A stretch of DNA of 64,000 nt from Ascoidea rubescens DSM 1968 (Eukaryota > Ascomycota > Saccharomycetes > Ascoideales > Ascoideaceae). The position numbers were made by a program, and so were the translations under genes. The DNA is taken from positions 372,001 to 436,000 of the forward strand of contig NW_017962917.1 in NCBI RefSeq assembly GCF_001661345.1. Reading direction: 5' to 3'. Shown here in pieces: positions 55,100 through 64,000 of this stretch (position 1 is the stretch's first letter; each line of letters begins with the position of its first letter). Below the pieces are notes generated by a model, which was not told where the DNA came from, did no database searches, and saw only the letters and a program-made list of their open reading frames with translations.

Positions 55100-56077
55100 T
55101 CAAACCTCCTCAGGCTCTTCTTCCTCAGAAAGTATATCTCGTGTGTCTAGCTTCTTCATCAGGTTGCTCACGTCTTTCAAGTCCAGCCGGATGTCGTTCA
55201 TGCTCTGGCATATCGTGTTAAAGTAGTCCTTATTGTACAACAAGTTGAGTTTTTTGATTGATTCCAACTTGATATTATACTCGTCCCAAATCTTTGAGTC
55301 GTGCTGGTCATTCTTAATCGAAATGTTCTTATTCAACAACTTAATGGAATTGAGCAAGTTGATCTGATTTCTTTTCAAGTCGTTCAATTTATCTTCGTTG
55401 TAGTTGTAGTTATTGAAGTTGACATTGGAATTAGTTGAAATCAACTTGACATCTTCCAACACATCGATTTTATTCCATTCTAAATCTTGCTTATTAGCCA
55501 ATGGTTTAACCGATGGAATCTTATCGATTAGCAATATTTTATCATTGTTACAATCATTAAGATAATTCTCGTTTAAATATTCATTTCCAGGATAATTATT
55601 ACTGTTATTATTAATATTATTGATATTATTGATATTATTGATATTATTGATATTACTGATATTATTACTATTATTACTATTATTACTATTATTGTTTGTA
55701 AAATTATTGGGTCCTACCATTGTAAAACTTCTAATGTTCGATCGTCTTTTATTTATATTATTATTATTTATTACTTGAGACTGAGAATATGATCTTCTTT
55801 TGAAATTAATTATACCATTTTCACTATTTTCATTGTTATCAATATCGCCCATATCATAAATATCATCCATATCATAAATGTTATTATTGATATTGTTAAC
55901 ATTGTTAATATCAATTGGACTACCCATCCTATTATTATTACTCTCCCCAATATCATCATTATCGGTAAAAATTCTTCTTAAGCCTTGTCCATTCTCTTTA
56001 TTTTTTAATTTGTAGCTCTTATTATCACTAATGCTTTCTCCATTGTATATAATTGGCAATGTGTTCCTTTTCTTCAT
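55100..56077 (-). CDS. Hypothetical coiled-coil protein
   Basis: 325 residues. The first two thirds are disordered and Asn-rich, with an NNINN repeat near residues 140-160 encoded by ATT/ATC triplets. The last 110 residues are helical and coiled-coil-like (NQINLLNSIKLLNKNISIKN, later MNDIRLDLKDVSNLMKKLD), ending in an acidic tail. The spacing of D-L in IRLDLKDV loosely resembles the KxDL motif of BLOC-1-related Kxd1, a low-confidence idea. The 3' end is GC-rich because it abuts the promoter island of the DH-PH-like gene. The divergent partner is MED8. Confidence 0.6.
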   Translation of the reverse strand: MKKRNTLPIIYNGESISDNKSYKLKNKENGQGLRRIFTDNDDIGESNNNRMGSPIDINNVNNINNNIYDMDDIYDMGDIDNNENSENGIINFKRRSYSQSQVINNNNINKRRSNIRSFTMVGPNNFTNNNSNNSNNSNNISNINNINNINNINNINNNSNNYPGNEYLNENYLNDCNNDKILLIDKIPSVKPLANKQDLEWNKIDVLEDVKLISTNSNVNFNNYNYNEDKLNDLKRNQINLLNSIKLLNKNISIKNDQHDSKIWDEYNIKLESIKKLNLLYNKDYFNTICQSMNDIRLDLKDVSNLMKKLDTRDILSEEEEPEEV

Positions 56078-56156
56078 TGTATTATCTCTTTATGTCAATT
56101 CAATTTGCTAAGATATACTCGATTTTATGCTTAAACTAACGCAATCAGTAAATTGC

Positions 56157-56166
56157 GTCACATGAC
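56157..56166. promoter_or_regulatory. GTCACATGAC motif in divergent promoter
   Basis: Imperfect palindrome of the RTCACRTG (Cbf1/CDEI) type, 80 bases from the ATG of the leftward gene and 93 bases from the MED8 ATG. No CDEIII-like CCGAA sequence is nearby, so a promoter site is the better reading. Confidence 0.4.
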
Positions 56167-56258
56167 AACAGAAGAATTTTTATACTAATAATATTATTTT
56201 TGATATCAATCCTCTGCTTTATTCTATCGCCTATTTAATCAGCTTTATATCAGAAGAA

Positions 56259-57062
56259 ATGTCAATTTTACAAAAACATTCCAACAGAAACAATGTCAAT
56301 AACGTAAACAACCCATCTAAACTAAACAACGTAAACACTAACAATATCAATAACATCAATAATCCTCTAATCAGTAGAGAAATCTACAATTATTCTGCTG
56401 TGCCTACTGATTCAATAGAAAAATTAAGAAACAATTTAATCCTACTATCAAACTCTTTAAAAAAACTAAAACTAGACCTAATCAAATCAAACAACAACTA
56501 CTCGCTACCCGACTACAACTCCCTACAAAATCAATACATTGTCATTGTAACCCAATTATCAATTATATCTTCAATCTTATCTGAAAATTCCCACATCTTA
56601 AAAAAGACAAACGTTTATCCTCTACCAAACTCAAATCCAATCAAAAATGAACCTCTTTTCAACTCTCTACTAAGAAAAAAACCATTGCCCGAAGTTGAAC
56701 AGTGGCTAAAGGATTCAGATTCTCTAATCGACAACATCATCAACTACAATACAAACAACTCAAACAACCCAAGTCAAATTGCGAGTCTCAACAACATCAA
56801 CAACAACAAAGACGACGCCTTTATCCTTTGGTGCTTCAATGAACTCAAAAAAAACGTCAAAAACTACAAGTTCTTCGACGACTTCACTCAGCAAGAGCAC
56901 CTCTCTGGGCAGGTGGAGGAAATCAAAAAGGCCCACTTCAACGAAGCCAATGACAACATCTCTGCTGTCTCTGCTGTTCCTGCTTCCTCTTCCTCTTCCT
57001 CGACCCTCGGATCTCTCGATAAGACAATCCGGTTCATCTACACCGGCGAACTCGACCACTGA
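56259..57062 (+). CDS. MED8: Mediator head-module subunit 8
   Basis: 267 residues. The Med8 core is clear: PTDSIEKLRNNLILLSNSLK, VYPLPNSNPIKNEPLFNSLL and LLRKKPLPEVEQW match the S. cerevisiae protein, as does the C-terminal IRFIYTGE motif that binds the Med18-Med20 heterodimer. Med8 bridges the head module of Mediator. An Asn-rich N-terminal arm precedes the core. The last 90 codons are GC-rich because they merge with the ERG20 promoter island. Confidence 0.92.
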   Translation: MSILQKHSNRNNVNNVNNPSKLNNVNTNNINNINNPLISREIYNYSAVPTDSIEKLRNNLILLSNSLKKLKLDLIKSNNNYSLPDYNSLQNQYIVIVTQLSIISSILSENSHILKKTNVYPLPNSNPIKNEPLFNSLLRKKPLPEVEQWLKDSDSLIDNIINYNTNNSNNPSQIASLNNINNNKDDAFILWCFNELKKNVKNYKFFDDFTQQEHLSGQVEEIKKAHFNEANDNISAVSAVPASSSSSSTLGSLDKTIRFIYTGELDH

Positions 57063-57281
57063 TACCGGGTAACAGAAGTACGATCGTTTATTTCTCAATC
57101 AACCGATTTTCCACACTTCAACTCGAATTCCCAATATAAATATCTCTCCAAATATCTCTTCACCATCAACCTCGCCATCTCAATTCCACCACTTCTTTAT
57201 TGATTCATTACTTATATTTCAGAGATCTTATATCTTCTATTACACATCTTGTACTTCAACTCACTTACCACTTTTTTTAAA

Positions 57282-58337
57282 ATGAGCAAGGCTGAAAGCA
57301 AATCTAAATTTTTGGCTGTTTTCCCCAAAATTGTCAATGAGCTACAATCCATTTTGAAATCCTACAACATGTCTCAAGAGGCAATCGATTGGTTTACAAA
57401 TAATCTTAATTACAACACCCCTGGCGGTAAACTAAACCGTGGTTTATCTGTTGTCGACACCTACGTTATATTGAAAAACTACACCTCAATTAACGATTTG
57501 TCCACTGAAGAGTATGAAAAAGTCGCTATATTAGGTTGGTGTATTGAACTACTTCAAGCTTATTTCTTAGTCGCCGACGACATGATGGATAGCTCAATCA
57601 CAAGAAGAGGTCAACCTTGCTGGTATAGAGTTGAAAATGTCAATCAAATTGCTATCAATGACTCATTTATGTTAGAGGCTTCAATCTATGTTCTTTTGAA
57701 AAATCATTTTAGAAATGATCCCTATTATGTCGATTTAATTGAACTATTTCATGATATCACCTTTAAAACTGAATTGGGTCAATTGTTGGATCTCATCACT
57801 GCTCCCGAAGATAACGTTAACTTATCAAACTTTTCTTTGGACAAACATTCTTTCATCGTCATCTATAAAACCGCTTATTACTCGTTTTATTTACCCGTCG
57901 CATTAGCAATGTACATGGCAAATGTTTCCAATGAAATTGACTTGAAACAAGCTCATGATATCTTAATTCCCTTGGGTGAATACTTTCAAATTCAAGATGA
58001 TTTCTTAGATTGCTTTGGCAAACCCGAGGACATAGGCAAAATTGGTACAGATATTCAAGATAATAAATGTTCTTGGATTATCAATACTGCTTTGACTTTA
58101 GCCGATAAAGAGCAAAAACAATTATTAGATAACAATTATGGTCAAAAGGATGCAGCCAAAGAAAAAATTTGTAAAGATATTTTCCAAAACTTGAAAATTG
58201 ATCAAATTTATCATGATTATGAAGAAAAAATTGTTAATGAATTAAAACAAAAGATTTCAAAAGTTGATCAATCAAGAGGCTTTAAATCAGAAGTTTTATC
58301 TGTTTTCTTAAATAAAATTTATAAACGTAAGAAATAA
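57282..58337 (+). CDS. ERG20: Farnesyl diphosphate synthase
   Basis: 351 residues from the ATG at 57282; 11 upstream in-frame codons from the T-rich leader are excluded. Both aspartate-rich motifs are present: DDMMD at 99-103, followed by SSITRRGQPCW, and DDFLD at 239-243 within QIQDDFLDCFG. The protein ends in Lys-Arg-Lys-Lys as in other yeast enzymes. It condenses DMAPP/GPP with IPP to FPP for sterols, dolichol, ubiquinone and prenylation. A TATAAATA lies near 57135. Confidence 0.96.
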   Translation: MSKAESKSKFLAVFPKIVNELQSILKSYNMSQEAIDWFTNNLNYNTPGGKLNRGLSVVDTYVILKNYTSINDLSTEEYEKVAILGWCIELLQAYFLVADDMMDSSITRRGQPCWYRVENVNQIAINDSFMLEASIYVLLKNHFRNDPYYVDLIELFHDITFKTELGQLLDLITAPEDNVNLSNFSLDKHSFIVIYKTAYYSFYLPVALAMYMANVSNEIDLKQAHDILIPLGEYFQIQDDFLDCFGKPEDIGKIGTDIQDNKCSWIINTALTLADKEQKQLLDNNYGQKDAAKEKICKDIFQNLKIDQIYHDYEEKIVNELKQKISKVDQSRGFKSEVLSVFLNKIYKRKK

Positions 58338-58647
58338 TCAATTAAAACTTTTGTCTAGCTTACTAGCTTACAACTTTCTAGCTTATTAGCTTAATATTAT
58401 TTAATTCTCAAATAAGCTGTCTTAATTATCTAACTTTTCGCTCTCTTTTTGTCTCATTTTAATTGATTATATTCTTAGCTTTTAATTCTAGTATATAGAT
58501 AACGCCTATTTTTAAATAAATAACAAAAAAAAAAGAAAAAAGAAAAAAAAAAAAAATTATGTATAGTTAATATAAAAACAAAGAAATTAAAAGAAGTTGA
58601 AAAGAAAAAAAAACATATGAAATAGAATAAAATACCATATTATTTAC
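58338..58647. other. Convergent intergenic spacer
   Basis: AT-rich, with an A-rich run at about 58525-58615; 3' ends of ERG20 and RET2. Confidence 0.6.
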
Positions 58648-60345
58648 CTACACAACTACAAAATTATCTGATGAAATAAGACCAATCACATCATATGGTA
58701 AGCTTTCTTCTTCGTTATCAATACTAAGAACATCTTGAACTTCAATTTTACCGATTGTTAAGTTTGAATTTTCCAAAACAAATTTAGATTCCATTGGGAA
58801 CAATGCATCTTCTTCATTAGCTTCAGCAGAAAATTCAATTGTACCTGTTAATTGATCATCATTCTCGCTATCACCATTTGGCGATGATAAAGTCTTTTCA
58901 AACAATGCACCAATATCTTCATCGAATTCAAATTTTAATGAGGAATCGTTTTTAGATTCGCCTCTTAAAACAATATCAGAAAAAGTTGGCACATTGATTG
59001 TGAATTTTTCAATATTAAAATTATTAATAACTTCATATTCAATTGTTACATCAAAGAACCCAGGATTATTGTTTGAAGCAGTTAGCCAGGTTGTAAAAAT
59101 GATAGGAATAAAACTATCATTATCAGCTTTACCGACACCTCTCCATCTTAATACGTTTAAAGATTGGTCATTTGATGGGAAGGACTTTGATGAATCCTTC
59201 AAAGTGATTAAATTTTGTTTATTGAATTTGTTTCTATCGACATTTGGATGTGTTTTATATTGAATACCGTCATTTTTACCATTAACCTTTACATAAATCA
59301 TTGAATGAGATAAATCCGAGTTGCTAATGCGTAATTGTAAATCACCTTTAATTTCTGAAGATTGAATTGAACCATCTCTATTGATTTGAGCCGATATTTT
59401 TTCATTAACGACAATTAATATGCCGTTGTTTTCATAATCTTGAGGTTGAATTTGAGTTTGATCTATGTAGCTAGTTTTATTATTGGTAATAGTGTTGTTG
59501 GTGTTTTTTTCCAAACTAGAAAGAAATTGATGTTGTTGATTTGAAACTGAATTATTTTGTAAAGGCAACAAAGGATTTTGTTCGGGTAATAAAGAATCAA
59601 TTTGCTGTGATTGTCTTCGTGGATTTTTCGATTTTCCCAATTGCAAACCTTTACCTCTAGGAGCAACTTTTGATTTGGAAGATAAATAAGAAAGAGAATT
59701 TGAAGAGGAGTCTAAAGTTGTATTTGAGGTATAAACATTGTGTTGAGATTGTTGAGACTGGGACTGAGAATGGGAGTGTTGAGAGAAATGAGAAGAAAAA
59801 GATGGAGGACGATTTTCACGTAAAAAGTTTTCTTTACGTTGGATCTCTTTTGCACGACGTTTACGTTCTTCAGTGGCCTCCAATTCTTTGTTTCTTTCAA
59901 TAATTTCTTGGATTTTTTCTTCGTGAGAGTCCATTTCAAGATATGTTCTAACTTGAGAGGGTGTTATTATTTCTTTATAACCCAAGATGACAATTTCATC
60001 GAAAGCACTTAAGATTTCAAAGGCATTCTCGTAAATTTCTCTTTCGTGAACAGATCTTAGTAATGAGGTAATGGTCTGAGCGAACAAATGTAAGGTATCA
60101 ATGTCTTGTAAAATGTTTGAGTGTTTATTTGTGATCAAGACAATGTACAATTCTTCCAATGGTTGGTAAACGTATCTGACGGTTTCATTTTCAACAGTAG
60201 TGTGCTGGGCTGCGTTTGATTCAGATAATAAAGATGGAAAAGTAGCTAATAATGCAGTAACACGATCTTTTGATAGGCCTTTGAATTGTCTGGATATGAT
60301 GGCTTTACCGCCACGAGTACATATAGAAGCAGCTAAAACAACCAT
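58648..60345 (-). CDS. RET2: Coatomer delta subunit
   Basis: 565 residues, about 20 more than S. cerevisiae Ret2. The N-terminal longin-like domain starts MVVLAASICTRGGKAIISRQ. It is followed by LEELYIVLITNKHSNILQDI and the TPSQVRTYLEMDSHEEKI helix typical of delta-COP. A Gln/Ser/His-rich linker spans about 185-300. The C-terminal mu-homology domain (about 300-565) has GDLQLRISN, the YKTHPNVDRNKFN block and a closing strand that ends in LISSDNFVVV. Delta-COP is part of the COPI coat that returns vesicles from Golgi to ER. Confidence 0.93.
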   Translation of the reverse strand: MVVLAASICTRGGKAIISRQFKGLSKDRVTALLATFPSLLSESNAAQHTTVENETVRYVYQPLEELYIVLITNKHSNILQDIDTLHLFAQTITSLLRSVHEREIYENAFEILSAFDEIVILGYKEIITPSQVRTYLEMDSHEEKIQEIIERNKELEATEERKRRAKEIQRKENFLRENRPPSFSSHFSQHSHSQSQSQQSQHNVYTSNTTLDSSSNSLSYLSSKSKVAPRGKGLQLGKSKNPRRQSQQIDSLLPEQNPLLPLQNNSVSNQQHQFLSSLEKNTNNTITNNKTSYIDQTQIQPQDYENNGILIVVNEKISAQINRDGSIQSSEIKGDLQLRISNSDLSHSMIYVKVNGKNDGIQYKTHPNVDRNKFNKQNLITLKDSSKSFPSNDQSLNVLRWRGVGKADNDSFIPIIFTTWLTASNNNPGFFDVTIEYEVINNFNIEKFTINVPTFSDIVLRGESKNDSSLKFEFDEDIGALFEKTLSSPNGDSENDDQLTGTIEFSAEANEEDALFPMESKFVLENSNLTIGKIEVQDVLSIDNEEESLPYDVIGLISSDNFVVV

Positions 60346-60667
60346 TTGAAAAGAGGTATCTGGAGAAGTAAACAGGTAAAGAGGTAAAGGCTAATTGGAT
60401 CAGCTCAACGACTCTGTATTATATCCTGTGGTAATTCAGCTCAGTGCTTGAATTGACAAGTTTCACTTTCAGAGCTGAGAAAAGAGCTGGAAGATCCACC
60501 ATTGGTCAGCGCTGAGGTAAGCATCCTGCACTCACACAAAGCTGGCTGAGGGTATTTGGTTGGTTCGAGTTTCCAGGAGGAGATTTGTCACCGGGCTATT
60601 TATTGCGTTTCTATTTATGATTCTATTTATTATATACAGAGAATCCAGCCGTAAGAATCAGTTGCAG
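60346..60667. promoter_or_regulatory. RET2 promoter spacer
   Basis: GC-richer DNA upstream of RET2, also holding the 3' end of ATP12; no gene or sharp motif recognised. Confidence 0.45.
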
Positions 60668-61726
60668 TTAATGGGGAGAGAATGCGACAAGGGCAGCTGA
60701 GCTCAAGTTTCTGACAATGTCCACCTTGTCGACATCATGGGTATCCTCGACCTCACCCCATCTGTCTGTTTGGTACACTGTCTCCAACGTGGCGCATCTT
60801 GCAATCTGTTCGATGGTGTAGTGCACTTTTTTGTGTAGTGGTTGTTTAAGGTTCTTGAACTGGTCGTTGTTCATGAGTCTGAGCACAGCAACTCCACACA
60901 AAAACGACTTGGACAGTAAAGTTGCCTTTTCCAAGGCAACAAATTCCCAGATGTTCAAGTCATCCAAGAAATTCAAAACAGCCTGCCTTGTTTCTTCGGA
61001 TTGTTGGTTTCCTCTTAACCCATCTTTTTCAACATCCAAATAGTTTAACTTGATTGGACCAGCATTTTGGTTTTGTGAATAATTAGCAAATAGTTCTTCC
61101 ATACTTTCGATTAATGGTCTATAGGTCTCCTCTTGTTCTTTTCTTAATCCGCCTTCAAACTCTTCAGAAGGGGAAAAGACTAGTAATGTGTCTGTATCTA
61201 AATATCTTAGTAAATCGTTTGCAATATCGATTCTTCTGCCTATTTTGGCTTGATCTTCTTTATTGTTTTCAGATTCCGATTTCAGTAAATCAACTGCTCT
61301 AGAGACTATACTGGTTAATGGAACTTGATAAGGCTTAACTTTCAAACTTGGTAAAGACTTCCATTCGTTGACCAATAGCAAACCTAAAGTTTTCTTGCTG
61401 TGTGGCAATTCAATGGGATTTCCCAAGGGTGTCTTGATGTGTTTATTGTCTAATTTGATGATATACCTTTTGGCATTTCCATTGGTTGGATCAGGGATCT
61501 CTTGCATCGACACCTTTTCCCAGAATCTCGTAGCGCTTTTTTCAAGGCGGTTAGTCTCGCTCCTAGCATTGGTCTCTAGTGGTTTCGACTGGTGTTGTTT
61601 TGTTGAGTATAGTCTGGTATCAATGCTGATGTTATTAGTAACCCCATACTGGAGCTTACGACAACGAAGTAGACCATGGACAATAGATGGTCTTGGTGCG
61701 CTCACTCTTATGCTTCTGCTGAACAT
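60668..61726 (-). CDS. ATP12: F1-ATPase assembly chaperone Atp12
   Basis: 352 residues from the ATG at 61726; the frame is open to 61750 but begins there with a non-ATG codon. The N-terminus MFSRSIRVSAPRPS is Arg-rich and lacks acids, a mitochondrial presequence. Family blocks: RFWEKVSMQEIPD, IIKLDNKHIKTPLGNPIELP, LLLVNEWKSL and LRYLDTDTLLVF. Atp12 binds the F1 alpha subunit in the matrix before hexamer assembly. The 3' end is GC-rich, next to the RET2 promoter. Confidence 0.93.
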   Translation of the reverse strand: MFSRSIRVSAPRPSIVHGLLRCRKLQYGVTNNISIDTRLYSTKQHQSKPLETNARSETNRLEKSATRFWEKVSMQEIPDPTNGNAKRYIIKLDNKHIKTPLGNPIELPHSKKTLGLLLVNEWKSLPSLKVKPYQVPLTSIVSRAVDLLKSESENNKEDQAKIGRRIDIANDLLRYLDTDTLLVFSPSEEFEGGLRKEQEETYRPLIESMEELFANYSQNQNAGPIKLNYLDVEKDGLRGNQQSEETRQAVLNFLDDLNIWEFVALEKATLLSKSFLCGVAVLRLMNNDQFKNLKQPLHKKVHYTIEQIARCATLETVYQTDRWGEVEDTHDVDKVDIVRNLSSAALVAFSPH

Positions 61727-62568
61727 TCTGCCTAGCGATGTTGTGTGCAAATACCACTCTCCTCCCTGCTCTCAATATTCTCAACTGTTCAGCGAGTGCA
61801 GGATTACTGGTGCACCAGTACCATCGATCCACTAGCTGAAGGATGAGAAGAGAACTTCACTTCGAGTCCTAGGGCTCCTGTCCCGGAGAGTCCACAGCGG
61901 TGGGACGACTCAGTGGACACAAACCCAGCAGTGGAGAGAAGCAAAAGCCCATCTCGTAATATCAAAGCCATCAGAGTGTTGATACGCTAATAATTGCCAG
62001 TAGAGTTGTCCTTCAAGTAACACACAGCTGCTTCTACAAACACAGATATCACAGCCAATACATTTCTTGGAGATAATAAAGAATACCCATCGCAAAATCA
62101 ATAGCCAGCAGTGGGCGAGTAGATGCCTTCGTGCCTTAGTGCCCTAAACACCTCGATAAAGTTTCGTGGAAAAGTTCTACAAACTGCCTTGTGCAATTCT
62201 CCAAGATGAGGAAGAAGTAGCATTTTGTATTTTACCAAATCTTCCCCAGCCCTCACTCAACAATTTGGTGTTTCAAATACCATGGTCCATGGCCCATTTT
62301 TTGCTTTAATTTAAGTGTATTCATTGTAATAAAAAAAGCGTAAACAACTTAAACAACTTAAACAACTTGAATAAAATTACTTTTTCAACTCAAGAATTCA
62401 ATCCACTCAAGGACTCAATCAGCCTCTTTAATACAGCAAAACTGTTAGCAAAAGTTGATTTTAATATTCTTTAAAGTCAATTATCTTTTATACATAAATA
62501 TCTCCTTTGATAGATGGTATACTCCACTATATCAAACAATACTGATAATTAACAACTACTCCAATAAA
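61727..62568. promoter_or_regulatory. Divergent promoter of ATP12 and permease
   Basis: 61700-62120 is GC-rich and contains TAGGGCT (61869-61875, reverse of AGCCCTA). 62200-62560 is AT-rich with a triplicated AACAACTTAA at about 62344-62370. No gene seen. Confidence 0.45.
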
Positions 62569-64000
62569 ATGCCAAAATATACTGTTCTACAGCAAAATAT
62601 TGATGAAAATAATAATTCAAATAATAATTCAAATAGCAATATAGATAACACCTTAAATAATACTTTAAATAATAACAATATAAATGATAATAATATAGAA
62701 AACCCTTTTATATCACCAAGGTCTTCTCTATCCTCTATTTTATCCTCTCGTTCTTTAAATACTCCCACTACTTCAAATAACAACAACAATAGCAGTAATA
62801 ATGACAGTCATATAACTTCTCTACCTTTTACTGCACATCTAAACCAAGCTATAGTCGACACATTTTTTCTAACTGATGAACCACAACAAATTGAACACTT
62901 TAATTATAAACAAGAATTGAATCGTAAATTAACTTTGCCTTCAATTTTAGGCCTAAGTTTTTCTGTCATGTCAATTCCTTTGGGTATATCAACAACAATG
63001 TATACAGGACTAATAGATGGTGGTGCTGTAACAATCTTTTACGGCTGGATAATTGTCTTTCTAATGTCTTTATGTGTTGCAATGTCCCTAGGTGAAATGT
63101 CCGGAAAATATCCTTCTGCTGGTGGAATTTATCATTGGTCTTATATTTTTGCAAATTCAAAATATAATCTAATAACATCCTTTTATTGCGGTTGGTTATT
63201 ATTAATAGGCAATTGGACAATGTGTGTATCAAATTTGTTTTCTGGTGCTCAATTCATTCTATCCATCTTTGGTATCATTGATACAACCTATCATCCTCAT
63301 TCATTAGTAACTTTATTTGTATTTTTTTTGTTAGTATTAATTTGTGCAATCATTAATCTAAAATTTTCAAAACATTTAGACAGGATTAATAAAGTCTGTA
63401 TTTACTGGACAATTTATACAGTTTTAATCATTGATATATTGTTAATGATATTTTCACCAAGATTTAATGACTTAAAATCAATTTTCACAAGCTTTGATTC
63501 ATCAAGATCAGGTTGGCCAGCACCCATCGCATTTATTATTGGATTTCAGCAAGGTGCATACACATTTCAAGGATTCAATTTAATCCCTTCAATGTCTGAT
63601 GAAGTTAAAGCCCCAGAAAAGAACATAACAAAGGGAATGATTTATTCTGTTATTATTGCAGGTTTGACGGGCATAATTTTCATAATCCCACTATTAACGA
63701 TCCTACCGGAATTAGCCTTGTTGTTAGATGAAGAGAGTAATATACTACCAATTGAGGTCATATTTAAGATTTCATCAAATTCTTTAATAGTTACATTGCT
63801 ATTTGTTATATTAATTTGTGGAACTATAATAATCGGTGGAATTGGAGTGTTTACAGTGGCATCAAGATCAGTCTATTCGTTATCAAGAGATAACGGGATT
63901 CCCTTCTCTAAATTTTGGAACCAAGTTTCGATAAATAATAACGAGAATGATGAAGAAGGAGATGGTGACTATAGTATAATTCCCAAAAATGGGATTTATT
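62569..64000 (+). CDS. APC-superfamily permease (choline/GABA type), 3' end outside window
   Basis: Begins at the ATG at 62569 (MPKYTVLQQN) and is open to the right edge, 477 codons. A cytosolic Asn/Ser-rich N-terminus of about 110 residues precedes the transport core. LTLPSILGLSFSVMSIPLGI, then LGEMSGKYPSAGG, then FGFQQGAYTF-like and MSDEVKAPEKNITKGM segments, and SRDNGIPFSKFW match the fungal Hnm1/Uga4/Tpo5 family of choline, GABA and polyamine permeases. About nine hydrophobic segments are visible. The exact substrate cannot be told from sequence. It might be a target of Bul1-Rsp5 endocytosis, as such permeases often are, but nothing here shows it. Confidence 0.82.
   Translation, partial: MPKYTVLQQNIDENNNSNNNSNSNIDNTLNNTLNNNNINDNNIENPFISPRSSLSSILSSRSLNTPTTSNNNNNSSNNDSHITSLPFTAHLNQAIVDTFFLTDEPQQIEHFNYKQELNRKLTLPSILGLSFSVMSIPLGISTTMYTGLIDGGAVTIFYGWIIVFLMSLCVAMSLGEMSGKYPSAGGIYHWSYIFANSKYNLITSFYCGWLLLIGNWTMCVSNLFSGAQFILSIFGIIDTTYHPHSLVTLFVFFLLVLICAIINLKFSKHLDRINKVCIYWTIYTVLIIDILLMIFSPRFNDLKSIFTSFDSSRSGWPAPIAFIIGFQQGAYTFQGFNLIPSMSDEVKAPEKNITKGMIYSVIIAGLTGIIFIIPLLTILPELALLLDEESNILPIEVIFKISSNSLIVTLLFVILICGTIIIGGIGVFTVASRSVYSLSRDNGIPFSKFWNQVSINNNENDEEGDGDYSIIPKNGIY

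Noticed and set aside
54864-55226. Ala/Ser-rich plus-strand frame over the DH-PH promoter
   Set aside because: It is antisense to the end of the 55100-56077 gene and composed of triplet repeat translation.
61855-61900. Possible tRNA B-box TTCGAGTCC
   Set aside because: No T-stem pairing and no A-box or cloverleaf in either direction.

Overview
The window is a gene-dense, AT-rich budding-yeast (Saccharomycotina) chromosome segment. The gene families are orthologues of well-known yeast genes. Introns are few and short, with GTATGT/GTAAGT donors and TACTAAC-type branch points, and many proteins carry long Asn/Asp runs. The species cannot be named from the sequence. CTG codons are very rare in the conserved genes, and the two that can be aligned with homologues from memory fall where a polar residue is expected. 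That hints at a lineage with a reassigned or avoided CUG codon (a Saccharomycopsis/Ascoidea or Candida-type clade), but it is not proof.

Layout. 1-6.1 kb: a CSC1/OSCA channel (5' cut by the window), an HRQ/DUF3445 protein, a PRKRIP1-like protein and COA4. 6.1-12.3 kb: a gene-poor stretch with decayed ORFs, tandem repeats and small inverted repeats, ending at an orphan C2H2 zinc-finger gene. 14-21 kb: signal peptide peptidase, calmodulin and a Bbc1/Aim3-type actin-patch protein. 22-29 kb: PDE1, RIM20 (two 3'-end introns), MOD5 and a small unknown gene. 31-36 kb: BUL1 (intron after codon 4) and an unnamed gene behind two perfect heat-shock elements. 37-45 kb: CYS3, RPP2 (intron splitting the ATG), RPL3, GPI2 and PGI1. 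45-57 kb: RIM2, an MSI1/HAT2-type WD protein, a giant DH-PH-like protein, an unknown coiled-coil protein and MED8. 57-64 kb: ERG20, RET2, ATP12 and a choline/GABA-type permease that runs off the right edge.

The genes do not form one pathway; they are housekeeping neighbours. Two regulatory units are clear. RPP2 and RPL3 are divergent ribosomal-protein genes sharing a palindrome of Tbf1-like half sites around a Cbf1-type E-box. The unnamed gene at 34922-36298 has a textbook heat-shock promoter and a region resembling the end of an Hsp20 fold.

The most striking large-scale pattern is that GC-rich islands sit at many promoters and spill into whatever coding sequence is adjacent, while gene ends and convergent spacers are extremely AT-rich. 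No tRNA, rRNA, CRISPR array or intact mobile element was found.
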